64,000 nucleotides of DNA from Pseudobacillus lumedeiriae (GCF_044891285.1 NZ_JAUIYO010000011.1:25782-89781), one strand, 5' to 3'. Counted from the first letter of the stretch, positions 51,262 to 60,170 are shown. Translations and numbers: made by a program. The notes: generated from the sequence alone by a model not told the origin.

Positions 51262-53112
51262 TCAGCGCATAATTTTACGCCAGATGACTTGATTTGGGGC
51301 ATAACCTTCTAAATAGCGAATGCTTTGCGGGATGTCTTTTCCGACCCAGACGCTGGCTGTGTATTCATTTGTTAAGCCAGCAAACCATAAGTCTTTTGTC
51401 CGATTCGTTGTTCCAGTTTTTCCGCCAGCGTAGGCCTTGCCAGGGTTTGCTTTTTTACCTGTCCCGTTTTGAATGACGCCTGCTAATAAATGACGCATTT
51501 TATACGTTGTTGATTTTGACCAAATCGTTTGTGGCTCGTCTTTCCATTCATAAAGTACATTTCCTTGACGGTCAGTTACTTTTTGGATGGCATGCGGTTT
51601 GGTAAATGTGCCATCGATAAAGGAAGTATAGGCACCTGCGATTTCAAGTGTAGTCATCCCATGCTCGAAGCCTCCGAGCGCTTTACCATATGATTTGCTA
51701 TCTGTTTCTGTCATTCTTTCAAAATCAAATTTCTCTAAATAAGAATACGCTCTTTCAGGTCCCGTTTTCATAAATAAACGCAAAGCGGCTGTATTATATG
51801 ATTGCTCTAAGGCTTTTTTCAGTGTGACCATTCCGTATTCTTTGCCGCTGTAGTTCTTCGGGCACCAGCCGCTCACGCAATATTTGTTGGCACTCACTAA
51901 ACTGTTGACATCGGCATGAGTTGTATCAATATAGGGGCCGTAATCAAGCAAAGGCTTAATCGTTGATCCCGGCTGACGGAATCCTTGAAAGCTCCGGTTA
52001 AACTGTGTTTTGTCGTAGTCTCTGCCACCGACGAGAGCAACAATATTTCGCGTGTCATTTTTTATGACGGCAGCTGATGATTGTACGGACGAACCGCTGA
52101 GCGTTGAGTTTACGGCATTTTCAGCTTTTTGCTGAAGGGCAGGATCAAGCGATGTGTGGATGATAATGCCAGATGATTTTACTTTTTCAACGCGGTCGTT
52201 CAATTTATGTTCAATGATTGTTTTCTCTTCGCCCTTAGCATTTTTCAATTGCTGGTCAAAGCCTTCTGTTTTCGCTACGAGTTGTTTTAATTCATCTTCT
52301 ACATAGGTAGAGTAGCTGGCATATTTGTCTATCCGAGCTCTAACTTGGAGCTTGATCGGTTCTTTTTTTATGGATTCAGCTTCTTCCGCTGTGAGAAACT
52401 CCTCACGCTGCATGACATCAATCAGCCGTTCCTGCCGCTTTTTCGTATTGTCAAAATGGCGCAGCGGATCATATAGTGATGGATTGTTTGGGATAGCTGC
52501 AATAAAAGCTAATTGAGCTTTCGTCAATTCATTGACATGTTTTTGAAAATAGAACTGTGCAGCGGCTTCCACTCCATACACTTGATGATTGAAATAAATG
52601 GCATTTAAATAAAGGTTTAAAATTTCATCTTTTGATAATCTTTTTTCGAGTTCATACGCATATAATACTTCTGATACTTTTCTGACTAGCGTACGATCGT
52701 GTGACAAATAAATATTACGGGCAAGCTGCTGCGTGATAGTACTAGCCCCTTGTTCAATTCCATCTGCTTTTGCATTAACAAGTAAGGCACGCATAATCGC
52801 AGCGGCATTGATACCGGAATGATCATAAAAATGTTTGTCTTCAGATTGTAGAAATAATTCCTTTATAAATGGAGGAATATTTTTTCCATCCATCACGATC
52901 CGGTATGGCTGGTGAATCTCCAAATAAGGATTGCCATCTTTATCGACTAATTTACTTGCCTGGGGAAGATGGACATCTTTAATAATGATCTTTTCTTCCA
53001 CCACTTCGTCAAAGCTCCTGACCTTATGTGCTTCTGCATTCGCAAAGTAAAATAAAAATACAGCTACAGGAAGGAGCAGCCCTGTTAATATGTAACCAAA
53101 AATCGTCCTCAT
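51262..53112 (-). CDS. pbpD: Class A penicillin-binding protein (PbpD-like)
   Basis: A bifunctional murein synthase of about 616 residues. It has an N-terminal anchor (residues 3-22), a GT51 glycosyltransferase with EDKHFYDHSGIN, ASTITQQLARN and YLNAIYFNHQVYGVEAAA, and a transpeptidase with STIK (active Ser), SYN and KTGT motifs. The protein ends about 40 residues after KTG, without an extra C-terminal domain. The start at 53112 (MRTIFGY) follows an AGAAGGCGG; an ATG at 53133 would add seven residues but has no RBS. Position next to kapD/kapB matches B. subtilis pbpD. Confidence 0.92.
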   Translation of the reverse strand: MRTIFGYILTGLLLPVAVFLFYFANAEAHKVRSFDEVVEEKIIIKDVHLPQASKLVDKDGNPYLEIHQPYRIVMDGKNIPPFIKELFLQSEDKHFYDHSGINAAAIMRALLVNAKADGIEQGASTITQQLARNIYLSHDRTLVRKVSEVLYAYELEKRLSKDEILNLYLNAIYFNHQVYGVEAAAQFYFQKHVNELTKAQLAFIAAIPNNPSLYDPLRHFDNTKKRQERLIDVMQREEFLTAEEAESIKKEPIKLQVRARIDKYASYSTYVEDELKQLVAKTEGFDQQLKNAKGEEKTIIEHKLNDRVEKVKSSGIIIHTSLDPALQQKAENAVNSTLSGSSVQSSAAVIKNDTRNIVALVGGRDYDKTQFNRSFQGFRQPGSTIKPLLDYGPYIDTTHADVNSLVSANKYCVSGWCPKNYSGKEYGMVTLKKALEQSYNTAALRLFMKTGPERAYSYLEKFDFERMTETDSKSYGKALGGFEHGMTTLEIAGAYTSFIDGTFTKPHAIQKVTDRQGNVLYEWKDEPQTIWSKSTTYKMRHLLAGVIQNGTGKKANPGKAYAGGKTGTTNRTKDLWFAGLTNEYTASVWVGKDIPQSIRYLEGYAPNQVIWRKIMR

Positions 53113-53133
53113 TCCATAAACCGCCTTCTCCAT

Positions 53134-53375
53134 TCTAGTTTGTTATATTTGTAAGAAAGTAATTCTTTTCCCATCATAATCGAAAGAAGGCGATTTAGAA
53201 AGGGGCTATTAAAGAGAAAAATAGCAAAACCTAAGAATAAGAGGAAAGTAAAGAAAAATGGAAGATACCGGTTCTCCCCCATTCCGGCTTGGTATCGTGT
53301 TTCATAAATTACTCTAATACTACTATCTAGAAGAGTACTTAAATGTAATTCTCTAACAAATTCAACAGTTAAACC
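53134..53375. other. Intergenic stretch upstream of pbpD and kapD
   Basis: AT-rich divergent region. Apart from promoter-like sequence near kapD I see no gene, repeat or structured RNA. Confidence 0.5.
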
Positions 53376-53384
53376 TGCTATAAT
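53376..53384 (+). promoter_or_regulatory. Extended -10 promoter of kapD
   Basis: TGCTATAAT at 53376-53384, a full extended -10, about 42 bases before the start codon. Confidence 0.6.
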
Positions 53385-53425
53385 AGAAAATATAAAATTT
53401 GTTTTGGCAAAAGGAGGGGATTTTT

Positions 53426-54040
53426 GTGGGGCAGAAGCTATTTTTCATCGATTTCGAATTTTCGATGCCGGATACTAACTTAATTGCGCAAGGTTTTTAT
53501 CCTGAAATTATTGAAGCAGGGATCGTAGTTGTCGAAGAAAAAGAGGTTGTACATACGTTTTCTTCTTACGTAGCACCGGCTGCTTTTCCGAAATTAACAG
53601 AAAGATGCAAGCGCTTTCTAAAGATTACTCAAAAACAAGTGGATGAAGGATTGCCGTTTGCAGAATTGATCCACTTACTTGCTAAATTGAATGGGACGGA
53701 TGAGCATACGATCATTACATGGGGCAATATGGACATGAAAGTGCTGCGAAGAAACTGTGAGGAAGAGAATCTTTCATTTCCATTAAAAGGACGTTTTATC
53801 GATTTATCCATGGAGTATAAGAATTTTTTCGGTGACCGTAATCAGACTGGTTTATGGAAAGCTGTGCAGGAATATGGGAAAGAAGGAATCGGCAGGCATC
53901 ATCGAGCACTCGATGACGCGCTGACCACATACCATATTTACAATCTTGTAGAAAAAGATAAAACGTATATGAAGAAGTCAAAGCCGCCTACAATTGGGGA
54001 TCGTGTTGATTTTTCGAAGCTGCTTAATCGTATGGCTTAA
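53426..54040 (+). CDS. kapD: KapD, 3'-5' exonuclease-like inhibitor of the KinA pathway
   Basis: A 204-residue DEDDh exonuclease-family protein. Exo I is FIDFEFSM (Asp, Glu), Exo II TWGNMDMKVL, and Exo III HHRALDDALT with the catalytic His and Asp. In B. subtilis KapD inhibits the KinA route to sporulation. The GTG at 53426 is chosen, six bases after AAGGAGGGG, and gives the family N-terminus; an in-frame start at 53399 lies before that RBS. Its stop overlaps the kapB stop tail to tail (shared TTAA). Confidence 0.92.
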   Translation: MGQKLFFIDFEFSMPDTNLIAQGFYPEIIEAGIVVVEEKEVVHTFSSYVAPAAFPKLTERCKRFLKITQKQVDEGLPFAELIHLLAKLNGTDEHTIITWGNMDMKVLRRNCEEENLSFPLKGRFIDLSMEYKNFFGDRNQTGLWKAVQEYGKEGIGRHHRALDDALTTYHIYNLVEKDKTYMKKSKPPTIGDRVDFSKLLNRMA

Positions 54041-54429
54041 TCCCATGTGAGGTTGTACATGAGTTCGTATTCCCTTTGAATCTCCTTAAGTGCTTCGAGG
54101 CTTTTCTCAGAAAAAGCGGTCTGGTCTTGTTCTAGTCTGTTTTTTAATGTAACGGCCGCTTCTTTCAGTGAGTCCCTATAGTCGGGAATTTCTCCTTCAT
54201 AAGGTTTGATCGTGGATGCTGGAATATTTGCCTGTTCCATATGGGCAAGTGCCTTTCTTTCGTGGAAAAATGGCACATCCACTTGATTAGGATGGTGAAG
54301 ATCTCCTTGGGCAGGGTGGCGCAGCACCGCTAGTATTTTAACCGTGTAGCTGTCTGGATAGGCGGCAGTGACTTCTCCGATATACTTTCCAGTTTTGTAA
54401 AAAGCCGTAACAATTTCTCCTGTCTTCAT
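54037..54429 (-). CDS. kapB: KapB, kinase-associated protein B
   Basis: A 130-residue protein matching KapB: FYKTGKYIGEV, VKILAVLRHPAQGDLHHPNQVDVPFFHERKALA (conserved core) and IKPYEGEIPDYRDSLK. B. subtilis KapB supports the KinB branch of the sporulation phosphorelay and is often labelled a lipoprotein, but this sequence has neither a signal peptide nor a lipobox. The ATG at 54429 is nine bases after AGGAG; TTG at 54435 is the alternative. Convergent with kapD, sharing four bases. Confidence 0.88.
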   Translation of the reverse strand: MKTGEIVTAFYKTGKYIGEVTAAYPDSYTVKILAVLRHPAQGDLHHPNQVDVPFFHERKALAHMEQANIPASTIKPYEGEIPDYRDSLKEAAVTLKNRLEQDQTAFSEKSLEALKEIQREYELMYNLTWD

Positions 54430-54555
54430 GATCAATCTCTCCTTTTGCTCTTCACTCTATCAAAATTAAGATCCGAAGGAAATAGTCATAATGGATAGAT
54501 GAAAGATGATTTTTTGTTGGCAATGGGTTAAAGTGAGGAAGGTAGGGGTGAAGAG

Positions 54556-55290
54556 ATGTCTCGATTATTTTTCATCGCATGTATGATCGGTCTCCTTTTT
54601 CTTGTCGGTTGTAATAAAGAAACGGAATCTGAGCAAGAATCGGCTGGACTTCCGGAGCTGGCAATAGAAAAGGAGGAACATAAGAAAGGAGAGAAGCAAA
54701 TGAATTATCCACAATTTACAACAAACGCAGCAGAAAACGAACAGCTTGTCGAAATGAAAACGAGTAAGGGAACGATTAAAATTAAATTATTCCCAGAGCT
54801 TGCACCGAAAACGGTGGAAAACTTTGTGACACATAGTAAGAATGGGTACTATGATGGGCTCATCTTTCATCGGGTCATTCCAGATTTTATGATCCAAGGA
54901 GGAGACCCGAAAGGAACAGGGACAGGCGGGGAGAGTATTTACGGTCAAACGTTTGAAGATGAATTTTCCCGTGAATTGTTCAACTTCCGGGGCGCCCTTT
55001 CAATGGCCAATGCTGGCCCAAATACGAATGGCAGTCAATTCTTTATTGTGCAAAATAGCAAAATGGACCCCGGCTTCAAAGAACAGATGGAAAAAGCCGG
55101 CTATCCGCAAGAAGTGACTGATTTTTATATGGAGCATGGGGGCACCCCGTGGCTTGACTTCCGTCATACAGTGTTCGGACAAGTCGTAGAAGGTATGGAC
55201 GTCGTTGATGCGATTGCTAATGTGCCAACAGCATCACAGGATAAGCCAAAAGAAGATGTGATTATTGAGAAGATCACAGTAGTGGAGTAA
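54556..55290 (+). CDS. Lipoprotein cyclophilin (peptidyl-prolyl isomerase)
   Basis: A 244-residue cyclophilin with a lipobox LVGC (Cys19), a charged linker to about residue 48, and the isomerase domain from about 60 with FHRVIPDFMIQGGDP, the active-site Arg in HRVI, ALSMANAGPNTNGSQFF and DFRHTVFGQVVEGMDVVD. The lipoprotein form would fold proteins outside the membrane. An in-frame ATG at 54700, eight bases after AAAGGAG, begins MNYPQFTTNAAENEQLV and could give a second, cytosolic product of 196 residues. GAAGAG-type RBS precedes the main start. Confidence 0.92.
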   Translation: MSRLFFIACMIGLLFLVGCNKETESEQESAGLPELAIEKEEHKKGEKQMNYPQFTTNAAENEQLVEMKTSKGTIKIKLFPELAPKTVENFVTHSKNGYYDGLIFHRVIPDFMIQGGDPKGTGTGGESIYGQTFEDEFSRELFNFRGALSMANAGPNTNGSQFFIVQNSKMDPGFKEQMEKAGYPQEVTDFYMEHGGTPWLDFRHTVFGQVVEGMDVVDAIANVPTASQDKPKEDVIIEKITVVE

Positions 55291-55325
55291 TGCCTTCCGC
55301 TTTTATTTTTATGAACATTTTTTGT

Positions 55326-55355
55326 CTTGGCTGCTTTGACGCAGCCTTTTTTATT
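55326..55355 (+). terminator. Terminator after the cyclophilin gene
   Basis: GGCTGC-tttgac-GCAGCC followed by six T. Confidence 0.88.
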
Positions 55356-55451
55356 TGCCGGCGGTTGGTTTGGAAAAGGGAACTTGATATAATGGGAGAA
55401 GGCACTTGATTGGAGAATTGGCTGTGCGGGCAGCTGAAAGGAGAAGAAATC

Positions 55452-55643
55452 GTGCTAAATTCATGGATAGTAGGTATGTTTTTTTTATATTTTCCGGAAG
55501 ATAAGACAGAATATATTCCAGCGGTTATTTCTATGGTCATTTTTGTAGCGGCAGCGATCGCTTTGTTTATGTATTTTAGGAAAGTTTCTAAAAGAGAAGA
55601 AGAGAAAATAAATAAGAAGTATGGGGAAATAAAAAAACAGTAA
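55452..55643 (+). CDS. Small single-span membrane protein
   Basis: A 63-residue protein with one strong membrane segment (about IPAVISMVIFVAAAIALFMYF, residues 22-42) and a Lys/Glu-rich tail. The start is GTG at 55452, eight bases after AAGGAG; an in-frame upstream ATG at 55410 has no RBS. I recognise no family. It lies between the cyclophilin terminator and the preQ1 riboswitch. Confidence 0.55.
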   Translation: MLNSWIVGMFFLYFPEDKTEYIPAVISMVIFVAAAIALFMYFRKVSKREEEKINKKYGEIKKQ

Positions 55644-55717
55644 GATGTTTATTTTTCATTTTGATTCGTTTATGATATAGTGTGCAAGAATAAAAGGAAG
55701 AATTCTGCTTGATGCAG

Positions 55718-55750
55718 GAGAGGTTCGCGAACTCCCTCTATAAAAAACTA
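55718..55750 (+). promoter_or_regulatory. preQ1-I riboswitch aptamer
   Basis: GAGAGGTTCGCG ... CCCTCTATAAAAAACTA is the class I preQ1 aptamer: the AGAGG/CCTCT stem P1, a short loop and the A-rich tail that completes the pseudoknot. It lies 120 bases before queC and is followed by a terminator, so preQ1 should switch the que operon off. Confidence 0.93.
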
Positions 55751-55754
55751 TGGG

Positions 55755-55787
55755 AAAAGCCTGTCTACGTCTAGACGGTTTTTTTCT
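55755..55787 (+). terminator. preQ1 riboswitch terminator
   Basis: AAAAGCC-T-GTCTA-cgtc-TAGAC-GG followed by seven T; a stem with one bulged T directly after the aptamer tail. Confidence 0.85.
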
Positions 55788-55871
55788 ATTCCTGAAAAGA
55801 AGGTCATTTAGAGTAATAGTTCTTGAATCTCTTTCTTCTTTCAAACGCAGAGAAGGAAGGAAGATAGAAAG

Positions 55872-56534
55872 ATGAGTAAAGAAAAAGCAGTAGTGGTGTT
55901 TAGCGGCGGTCAGGATAGTACGACGTGTCTCTTCTGGGCGAAGCAGCGTTTTGATGAAGTGATCGCTGTCACATTTGATTACGGTCAAAGGCATCGCCTG
56001 GAGTTAGAGTGTGCTGCTGACATTGCAAAAGATTTAAATATACGCCATCACATATTAGATATGTCTTTATTAAATCAGCTTGCCCCGAGTGCTTTGACGA
56101 GAACAGATATAGAAATTACGGAAAAAGCCGGCGAGCCGCCATCGACGTTTGTAGAAGGCCGTAATTTGTTGTTTTTATCATTTGCTGCTGTACTTGCAAA
56201 GCAATATGATGCCCGTCATATCATTACTGGTGTATGCGAAACAGACTTTAGCGGCTATCCGGACTGCCGTGATGTGTTTATTAAGTCATTAAATGTGACG
56301 TTGAATTTGTCCATGGATTATTCATTTGTCATCCATACGCCGCTTATGTGGCTCGATAAAGCGCAAACGTGGGAATTAGCTGATGAGCTTGGTGCGTTCG
56401 ATTACGTCAAACAACATACGCTCACCTGCTATAACGGCATAAAAGGAAGCGGATGCGGCGAATGTCCAGCGTGTAAGCTGCGCAATCATGGATTGAATAA
56501 ATATATGGCGGAAAAGGAGGCGAGGGAGAGATGA
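55872..56534 (+). CDS. queC: QueC, 7-cyano-7-deazaguanine synthase
   Basis: A 220-residue ATP-dependent enzyme that converts carboxy-deazaguanine and ammonia to preQ0. The PP-loop is FSGGQDSTTC near the N-terminus, and the zinc site is made by cysteines in GCGECPACK near 190-200. First gene of queC-queD-queE, under the preQ1 riboswitch. Its stop overlaps the queD start by four bases. Confidence 0.96.
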   Translation: MSKEKAVVVFSGGQDSTTCLFWAKQRFDEVIAVTFDYGQRHRLELECAADIAKDLNIRHHILDMSLLNQLAPSALTRTDIEITEKAGEPPSTFVEGRNLLFLSFAAVLAKQYDARHIITGVCETDFSGYPDCRDVFIKSLNVTLNLSMDYSFVIHTPLMWLDKAQTWELADELGAFDYVKQHTLTCYNGIKGSGCGECPACKLRNHGLNKYMAEKEARER

Positions 56535-56965
56535 TGCAGCAAATTTACCCAGTGCCTGTCCATTCTTACCGTTATGAATTGAATAAAGACTTTCAATTTG
56601 CGGCTGCTCATTACGTGCCCCATGAAGAGGCCGGAGTGTGCCGCCGTCTGCACGGCCATACGTATTTTGCCAATGTGACGGTTGTTGGCAATGACTTGAA
56701 TGAGTCTGGTTTTTTAGTGAATTTCCAGGATATTAAAAACCTCATTCATAAACGTTTTGATCACACCGTGTTAAATGAAGACTCTTTATTTAATGATATC
56801 GATCCGAATTATTTCCCAACGACTGAAGTAGTAGCAAGAAAATTCTGGGAGGTTATTCAGGAATCGTTAAATAAACTACCTAATGCACCTCGGTGTATAC
56901 AAGTCTTTTTACGGGAAACACCGACCAGCTACGTTGTTTTTCGTCCGCAGAAAGAGGATTTTTAA
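56531..56965 (+). CDS. queD: QueD, 6-carboxytetrahydropterin synthase
   Basis: A 144-residue member of the 6-pyruvoyl-tetrahydropterin synthase family that makes 6-carboxytetrahydropterin from dihydroneopterin triphosphate. The zinc His residues are in FAAAHYV and LHGHTYF, the catalytic Cys in GVCRRLHGH, and the FDHTVLN segment is present. GGAGG lies about nine bases before the first ATG; the next codon is also ATG. One-base overlap with queE. Confidence 0.95.
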   Translation: MMQQIYPVPVHSYRYELNKDFQFAAAHYVPHEEAGVCRRLHGHTYFANVTVVGNDLNESGFLVNFQDIKNLIHKRFDHTVLNEDSLFNDIDPNYFPTTEVVARKFWEVIQESLNKLPNAPRCIQVFLRETPTSYVVFRPQKEDF

Positions 56966-57687
56966 TGAGAAAAATCCCTGTATTAGAAATATTTGGACCG
57001 ACTGTACAAGGAGAGGGCGCTGTGGTTGGGCGCAAAACGATGTTTGTCCGGACTGCCGGCTGTGATTATCGGTGCGCCTGGTGTGATTCGGCGTTTACTT
57101 GGGATGGATCAGCTAAGGAGGATATCCGGCTTTTGTCGGCAGACGAGATCTGGGCAGAGCTGGTGAAAATAGGCGGGAACACATTTGACCACGTAACGAT
57201 CTCCGGCGGCAATCCAGCATTGCTGCCGCAAATGGGTGGTTTACTTGTCAAGCTGAACGAACAAGGAGTTAAAACTGCACTTGAAACACAAGGAAGCCGC
57301 TGGCAGGATTGGTTTTATCAAATAGATGAATTGACGATTTCTCCTAAGCCTCCTAGCTCGACGATGGAGACAGACTTTGATCAATTATCGCTCATCATCA
57401 ACCGGCTCGTTGGAAAAGAAAAATCGGTCAGTTTAAAAGTCGTTATTTTTGATGAAAAGGATTTAGCATTTGCAAAAAAAGTGCATCAACTCTATCCAGA
57501 GGTGCCTTTCTTTTTACAAACAGGAAACGGTGATTTAAAGGAACAGAATCCTGCTAATCTGCTTCCTTATTTAGTGAAGCGATATGAATGGCTCATTAAC
57601 GAGGTTATGCCGGACGAGGAATGGAAAGATGTCCGCATTCTTCCGCAGCTGCATACGTTTGTGTGGGGAAACAAACAAGGAGTATGA
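56965..57687 (+). CDS. queE: QueE, 7-carboxy-7-deazaguanine synthase
   Basis: A 240-residue radical-SAM enzyme that forms the 7-deazapurine ring. The cluster cysteines are Cys33, Cys37 and Cys40 in CDYRCAWC, the SAM-binding ISGGNPAL motif follows, and the N-terminus EIFGPTVQGEGAVVGRKTMFVR is typical. The start at 56965 overlaps the queD stop by one base (TAATG). queF is not next to it, so preQ1 formation must be completed elsewhere. Confidence 0.95.
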   Translation: MRKIPVLEIFGPTVQGEGAVVGRKTMFVRTAGCDYRCAWCDSAFTWDGSAKEDIRLLSADEIWAELVKIGGNTFDHVTISGGNPALLPQMGGLLVKLNEQGVKTALETQGSRWQDWFYQIDELTISPKPPSSTMETDFDQLSLIINRLVGKEKSVSLKVVIFDEKDLAFAKKVHQLYPEVPFFLQTGNGDLKEQNPANLLPYLVKRYEWLINEVMPDEEWKDVRILPQLHTFVWGNKQGV

Positions 57688-57688
57688 T

Positions 57689-57726
57689 AAAAAGAAGATG
57701 CCTGAAAATGGGCATCTTCTTTTTTG
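57689..57726 (+). terminator. Terminator after queE
   Basis: AAAAAGAAGATGCC-tgaaaat-GGCATCTTCTTTTTT. Confidence 0.93.
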
Positions 57727-57811
57727 TGTGCACCGTGTGGCGGGTAAATTAGCAAACATGGTCAGTAAATATACTTATCTGCTCGTAAAAGAGATGATTC
57801 GATCTGCAAGG

Positions 57812-58990
57812 TTAAATGGACCCGTTCGATAGGGCTGTTTTCAATCTCATTAATCCATCTTCCACAGTGGACCGCGGGCAGGCGATATTCATGCGCATAA
57901 ATCCTTCGCCGCCGCTGCGGTATTTGGATCCTTGCCCGAGAGCGAGTTTTCCTTTTAGGAGAAGCCTTTTCATTAAGTCTTCATCGCTGAGGCCGAGTTT
58001 GCGGCAGTCGATCCAGACTAAATAGCTGCCTTCCGGTTCTATTACTGTTAATTCTGGCAATTCACGTTCAATAAATTCATTGACAAGACGAATGTTGCCG
58101 CGAATGTATTCGATCGCTTCATCAAGCCAAGGCCCGCCTTCGCGGTATGCGGCTTCCATAGCGGCAATTCCCATCATGTTTAATGTGAAAAATCCTTGTT
58201 TGGCAAGCACTTTTTGCAGCTTAGCGCGCAATTCCTTGTTGGATACCACGATGGCAGAGGCTTGCAAACCTGCTAGGTTAAACGTTTTACTTGGCGCGAT
58301 ACAGGTGATTACGATGTTTTGTATATCCCCGCTAAGGGAAGCAATTGGAATGTGTTTATGCGGCTCAGCGGTTAAATCGCTATGTATTTCGTCAGAAACG
58401 ATCCAAACATCATGTTTTAGGCAGAGCTCAGCGATTGTTGTTAGCTCTGTTTTTGTCCAGACGCGGCCGCCGGGATTGTGAGGGCTGCATAGTAAGAATA
58501 ATTTTACCTCTTCACGAGATAGTTTCTCTTCCAAATCTTCAAAATCGATTTCATAGCGGTTGTTGCGTAGAACGAGTTCATTATTAACGACGAGGCGTCC
58601 GCTGCGCTCGATCATATCGAAAAAGGGTGTATAGACAGGTGATTGCAGTAAAACAGAGTCACCGAGATCTGTGAGCGCTTCGATAGCTGCACCAAGTGAC
58701 GGCACGACGCCGTGATTGAACAGCAGCCAGTTTGGGTCGATCATCCAGCCGTGGCGATTAGTCATCCAGTCTTTAATGGCCTCTCTCGTAGAATCGGGAA
58801 TGGCCGTGTACCCGTATACTCCATGGTCTGCCTGCTCTTTGACAGCTTCTTTTACGGCATCGGGTGCTTCGAAGTCCATATCAGCCACCCACATCGGCAG
58901 TGCATCTTCTACACCGAACACCGCCTTAATGTTATCCCATTTCACAGTGTTCCTGCCTGTGCGGTTTATTACTCGATCAAATGTACTCAT
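57812..58990 (-). CDS. patB: PatB/MalY-family aminotransferase or C-S lyase
   Basis: A 392-residue fold-type I PLP enzyme. The N-terminus FDRVINRTGRNTVKWDN and MWVADMDFEAP are the MalY/PatB signature, the PLP lysine is in APSKTFNLAGLQ, and the C-terminus has FMRMNIACPRSTVEDGL. PatB in B. subtilis acts as a cystathionine beta-lyase. ATG at 58990 follows GGTGG; the in-frame ATG at 59002 adds four residues. Neighbour of yugE as in B. subtilis. Confidence 0.92.
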   Translation of the reverse strand: MSTFDRVINRTGRNTVKWDNIKAVFGVEDALPMWVADMDFEAPDAVKEAVKEQADHGVYGYTAIPDSTREAIKDWMTNRHGWMIDPNWLLFNHGVVPSLGAAIEALTDLGDSVLLQSPVYTPFFDMIERSGRLVVNNELVLRNNRYEIDFEDLEEKLSREEVKLFLLCSPHNPGGRVWTKTELTTIAELCLKHDVWIVSDEIHSDLTAEPHKHIPIASLSGDIQNIVITCIAPSKTFNLAGLQASAIVVSNKELRAKLQKVLAKQGFFTLNMMGIAAMEAAYREGGPWLDEAIEYIRGNIRLVNEFIERELPELTVIEPEGSYLVWIDCRKLGLSDEDLMKRLLLKGKLALGQGSKYRSGGEGFMRMNIACPRSTVEDGLMRLKTALSNGSI

Positions 58991-59088
58991 TGTATCCACC
59001 ATCCTGACGATATAGTATATAATTATGTTAAAGTATTTAAGATGAAAAGGGCAACCATTAGCTCAGAACAAAAGGCAGGATGAAAAAA

Positions 59089-59352
59089 ATGAACAAAGAC
59101 GTACAAACGAACATTAAGCTGAGTCATATTCTTCGGGATTGGGACCCATTTGCGGCGGGCGGCGATTTTTACGATACAGAAACAGCAGATACGATTCAAG
59201 CTGTGTATCAGTATGACGATCAAAATGAGCTAGCGCAGAAAATCCAAGAGATTTATGAATTTTCGTTTGAGCAGAAGCTTCCTCTGGCGAGCTGCCTAGA
59301 AGTAGCCGAGAGGCTGCTGCAAGTAAAGAATGAAGCGTCATGTCAATTATAA
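59089..59352 (+). CDS. yugE: YugE family protein (DUF1871)
   Basis: An 87-residue helical protein with ILRDWDPFAAGGDFYDTETADTIQAVYQYDD, the pattern of the DUF1871/YugE family. The function is unknown. ATG at 59089 is about nine bases after AAAGGCAGG; the ATG at 59080 lies directly on that RBS. A hairpin terminator follows. Confidence 0.82.
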   Translation: MNKDVQTNIKLSHILRDWDPFAAGGDFYDTETADTIQAVYQYDDQNELAQKIQEIYEFSFEQKLPLASCLEVAERLLQVKNEASCQL

Positions 59353-59373
59353 TAATATAAAGATTCCATCCGT

Positions 59374-59419
59374 TCGGCTATTTCTTTTGGTTCTTCAGAA
59401 GAAATAGCCGGCTTTTTTA
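59374..59419 (+). terminator. Terminator after yugE
   Basis: CGGCTATTTCTTTTGG-ttctt-CAGAAGAAATAGCCG followed by six T. Confidence 0.88.
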
Positions 59420-59520
59420 TGGCTATGTTAATGATTATTGTTGATTTTGTCTCTTTGTTGATTGGACCGGAAAGCGGGCGCCTGCAGCGGAAACCAACAA
59501 ATAAGTGTAATAAAGCCTGC
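59418..59520 (+). repeat. Truncated copy of the dispersed repeat
   Basis: ATGGCTATGTTAATGATTATTG ... CTTTGTTGATTGGACCGGAAAG ... CCTGCAGCGGAAACCAAC ... GTAATAAAGCC; both ends kept and the centre lost. Confidence 0.7.
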
Positions 59521-59669
59521 TGTATAGATGATATTCAACTGTTGTATGAATCAGGCGGGTTCAAAATCAATGGTATTCGGTTCTATAAAAAAATTATTGA
59601 AATAGATGATGTAATCAAATGGTTTTTTGATATAATTGTAGTATTCAATGAAAAGTTGGGGGAGTTATT

Positions 59670-60170
59670 GTGAAAATTAACAAAGAAGAACGAGAAATCC
59701 TTGAAATCCTCGAAAAAGACGCTCGTTTGACTGCATCTGATATCGGTAAAATGATTGGTGAAAGTGAACAATTAGTACAAGCCATGATTAAAAGGCTGGA
59801 AGAGGAAAGAATTCTCGTTCACTATACAACTCTTATTGACTGGTCAAAAGTTGAGGACGATGAGCGAGTGACGGCGATGATCGATGTTAAAGTAACACCG
59901 AAGCGAGGCGTCGGCTTTCACGAAACAGCAGAAAGAATTTATCGTTTTAAGGAGGTCAGCTCTGTCTATCTAATGTCAGGAGCTTACGACTTATCGGTAA
60001 CGGTTGAAGGGAAATCAATGAATGAAGTAGCTAGATTCGTTTCGGAAAAATTATCTACGCTAGATGAGGTTGTTTCTACAACAACTCATTTTCAGCTAAA
60101 AAAATATAAGCATGATGGCAAAATTTTTGAAGAAAAACAAATAGATAATAGAATCGTGGTGTCTCCATAA
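59670..60170 (+). CDS. alaR: Lrp/AsnC-family regulator (AlaR-like)
   Basis: A 166-residue Lrp-type regulator. The N-terminal HTH is in EREILEILEKDARLTASDIGKMIG, and a C-terminal RAM ligand domain carries VYLMSGAYDLSVTVEG. It overlaps alaT by one base, as in the B. subtilis yugG-yugH (alaR-alaT) pair, so it probably controls alanine aminotransferase. The start is GTG at 59670 after GGGGGAG. A TATAAT at 59631-59636 may be its -10. Confidence 0.9.
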   Translation: MKINKEEREILEILEKDARLTASDIGKMIGESEQLVQAMIKRLEEERILVHYTTLIDWSKVEDDERVTAMIDVKVTPKRGVGFHETAERIYRFKEVSSVYLMSGAYDLSVTVEGKSMNEVARFVSEKLSTLDEVVSTTTHFQLKKYKHDGKIFEEKQIDNRIVVSP

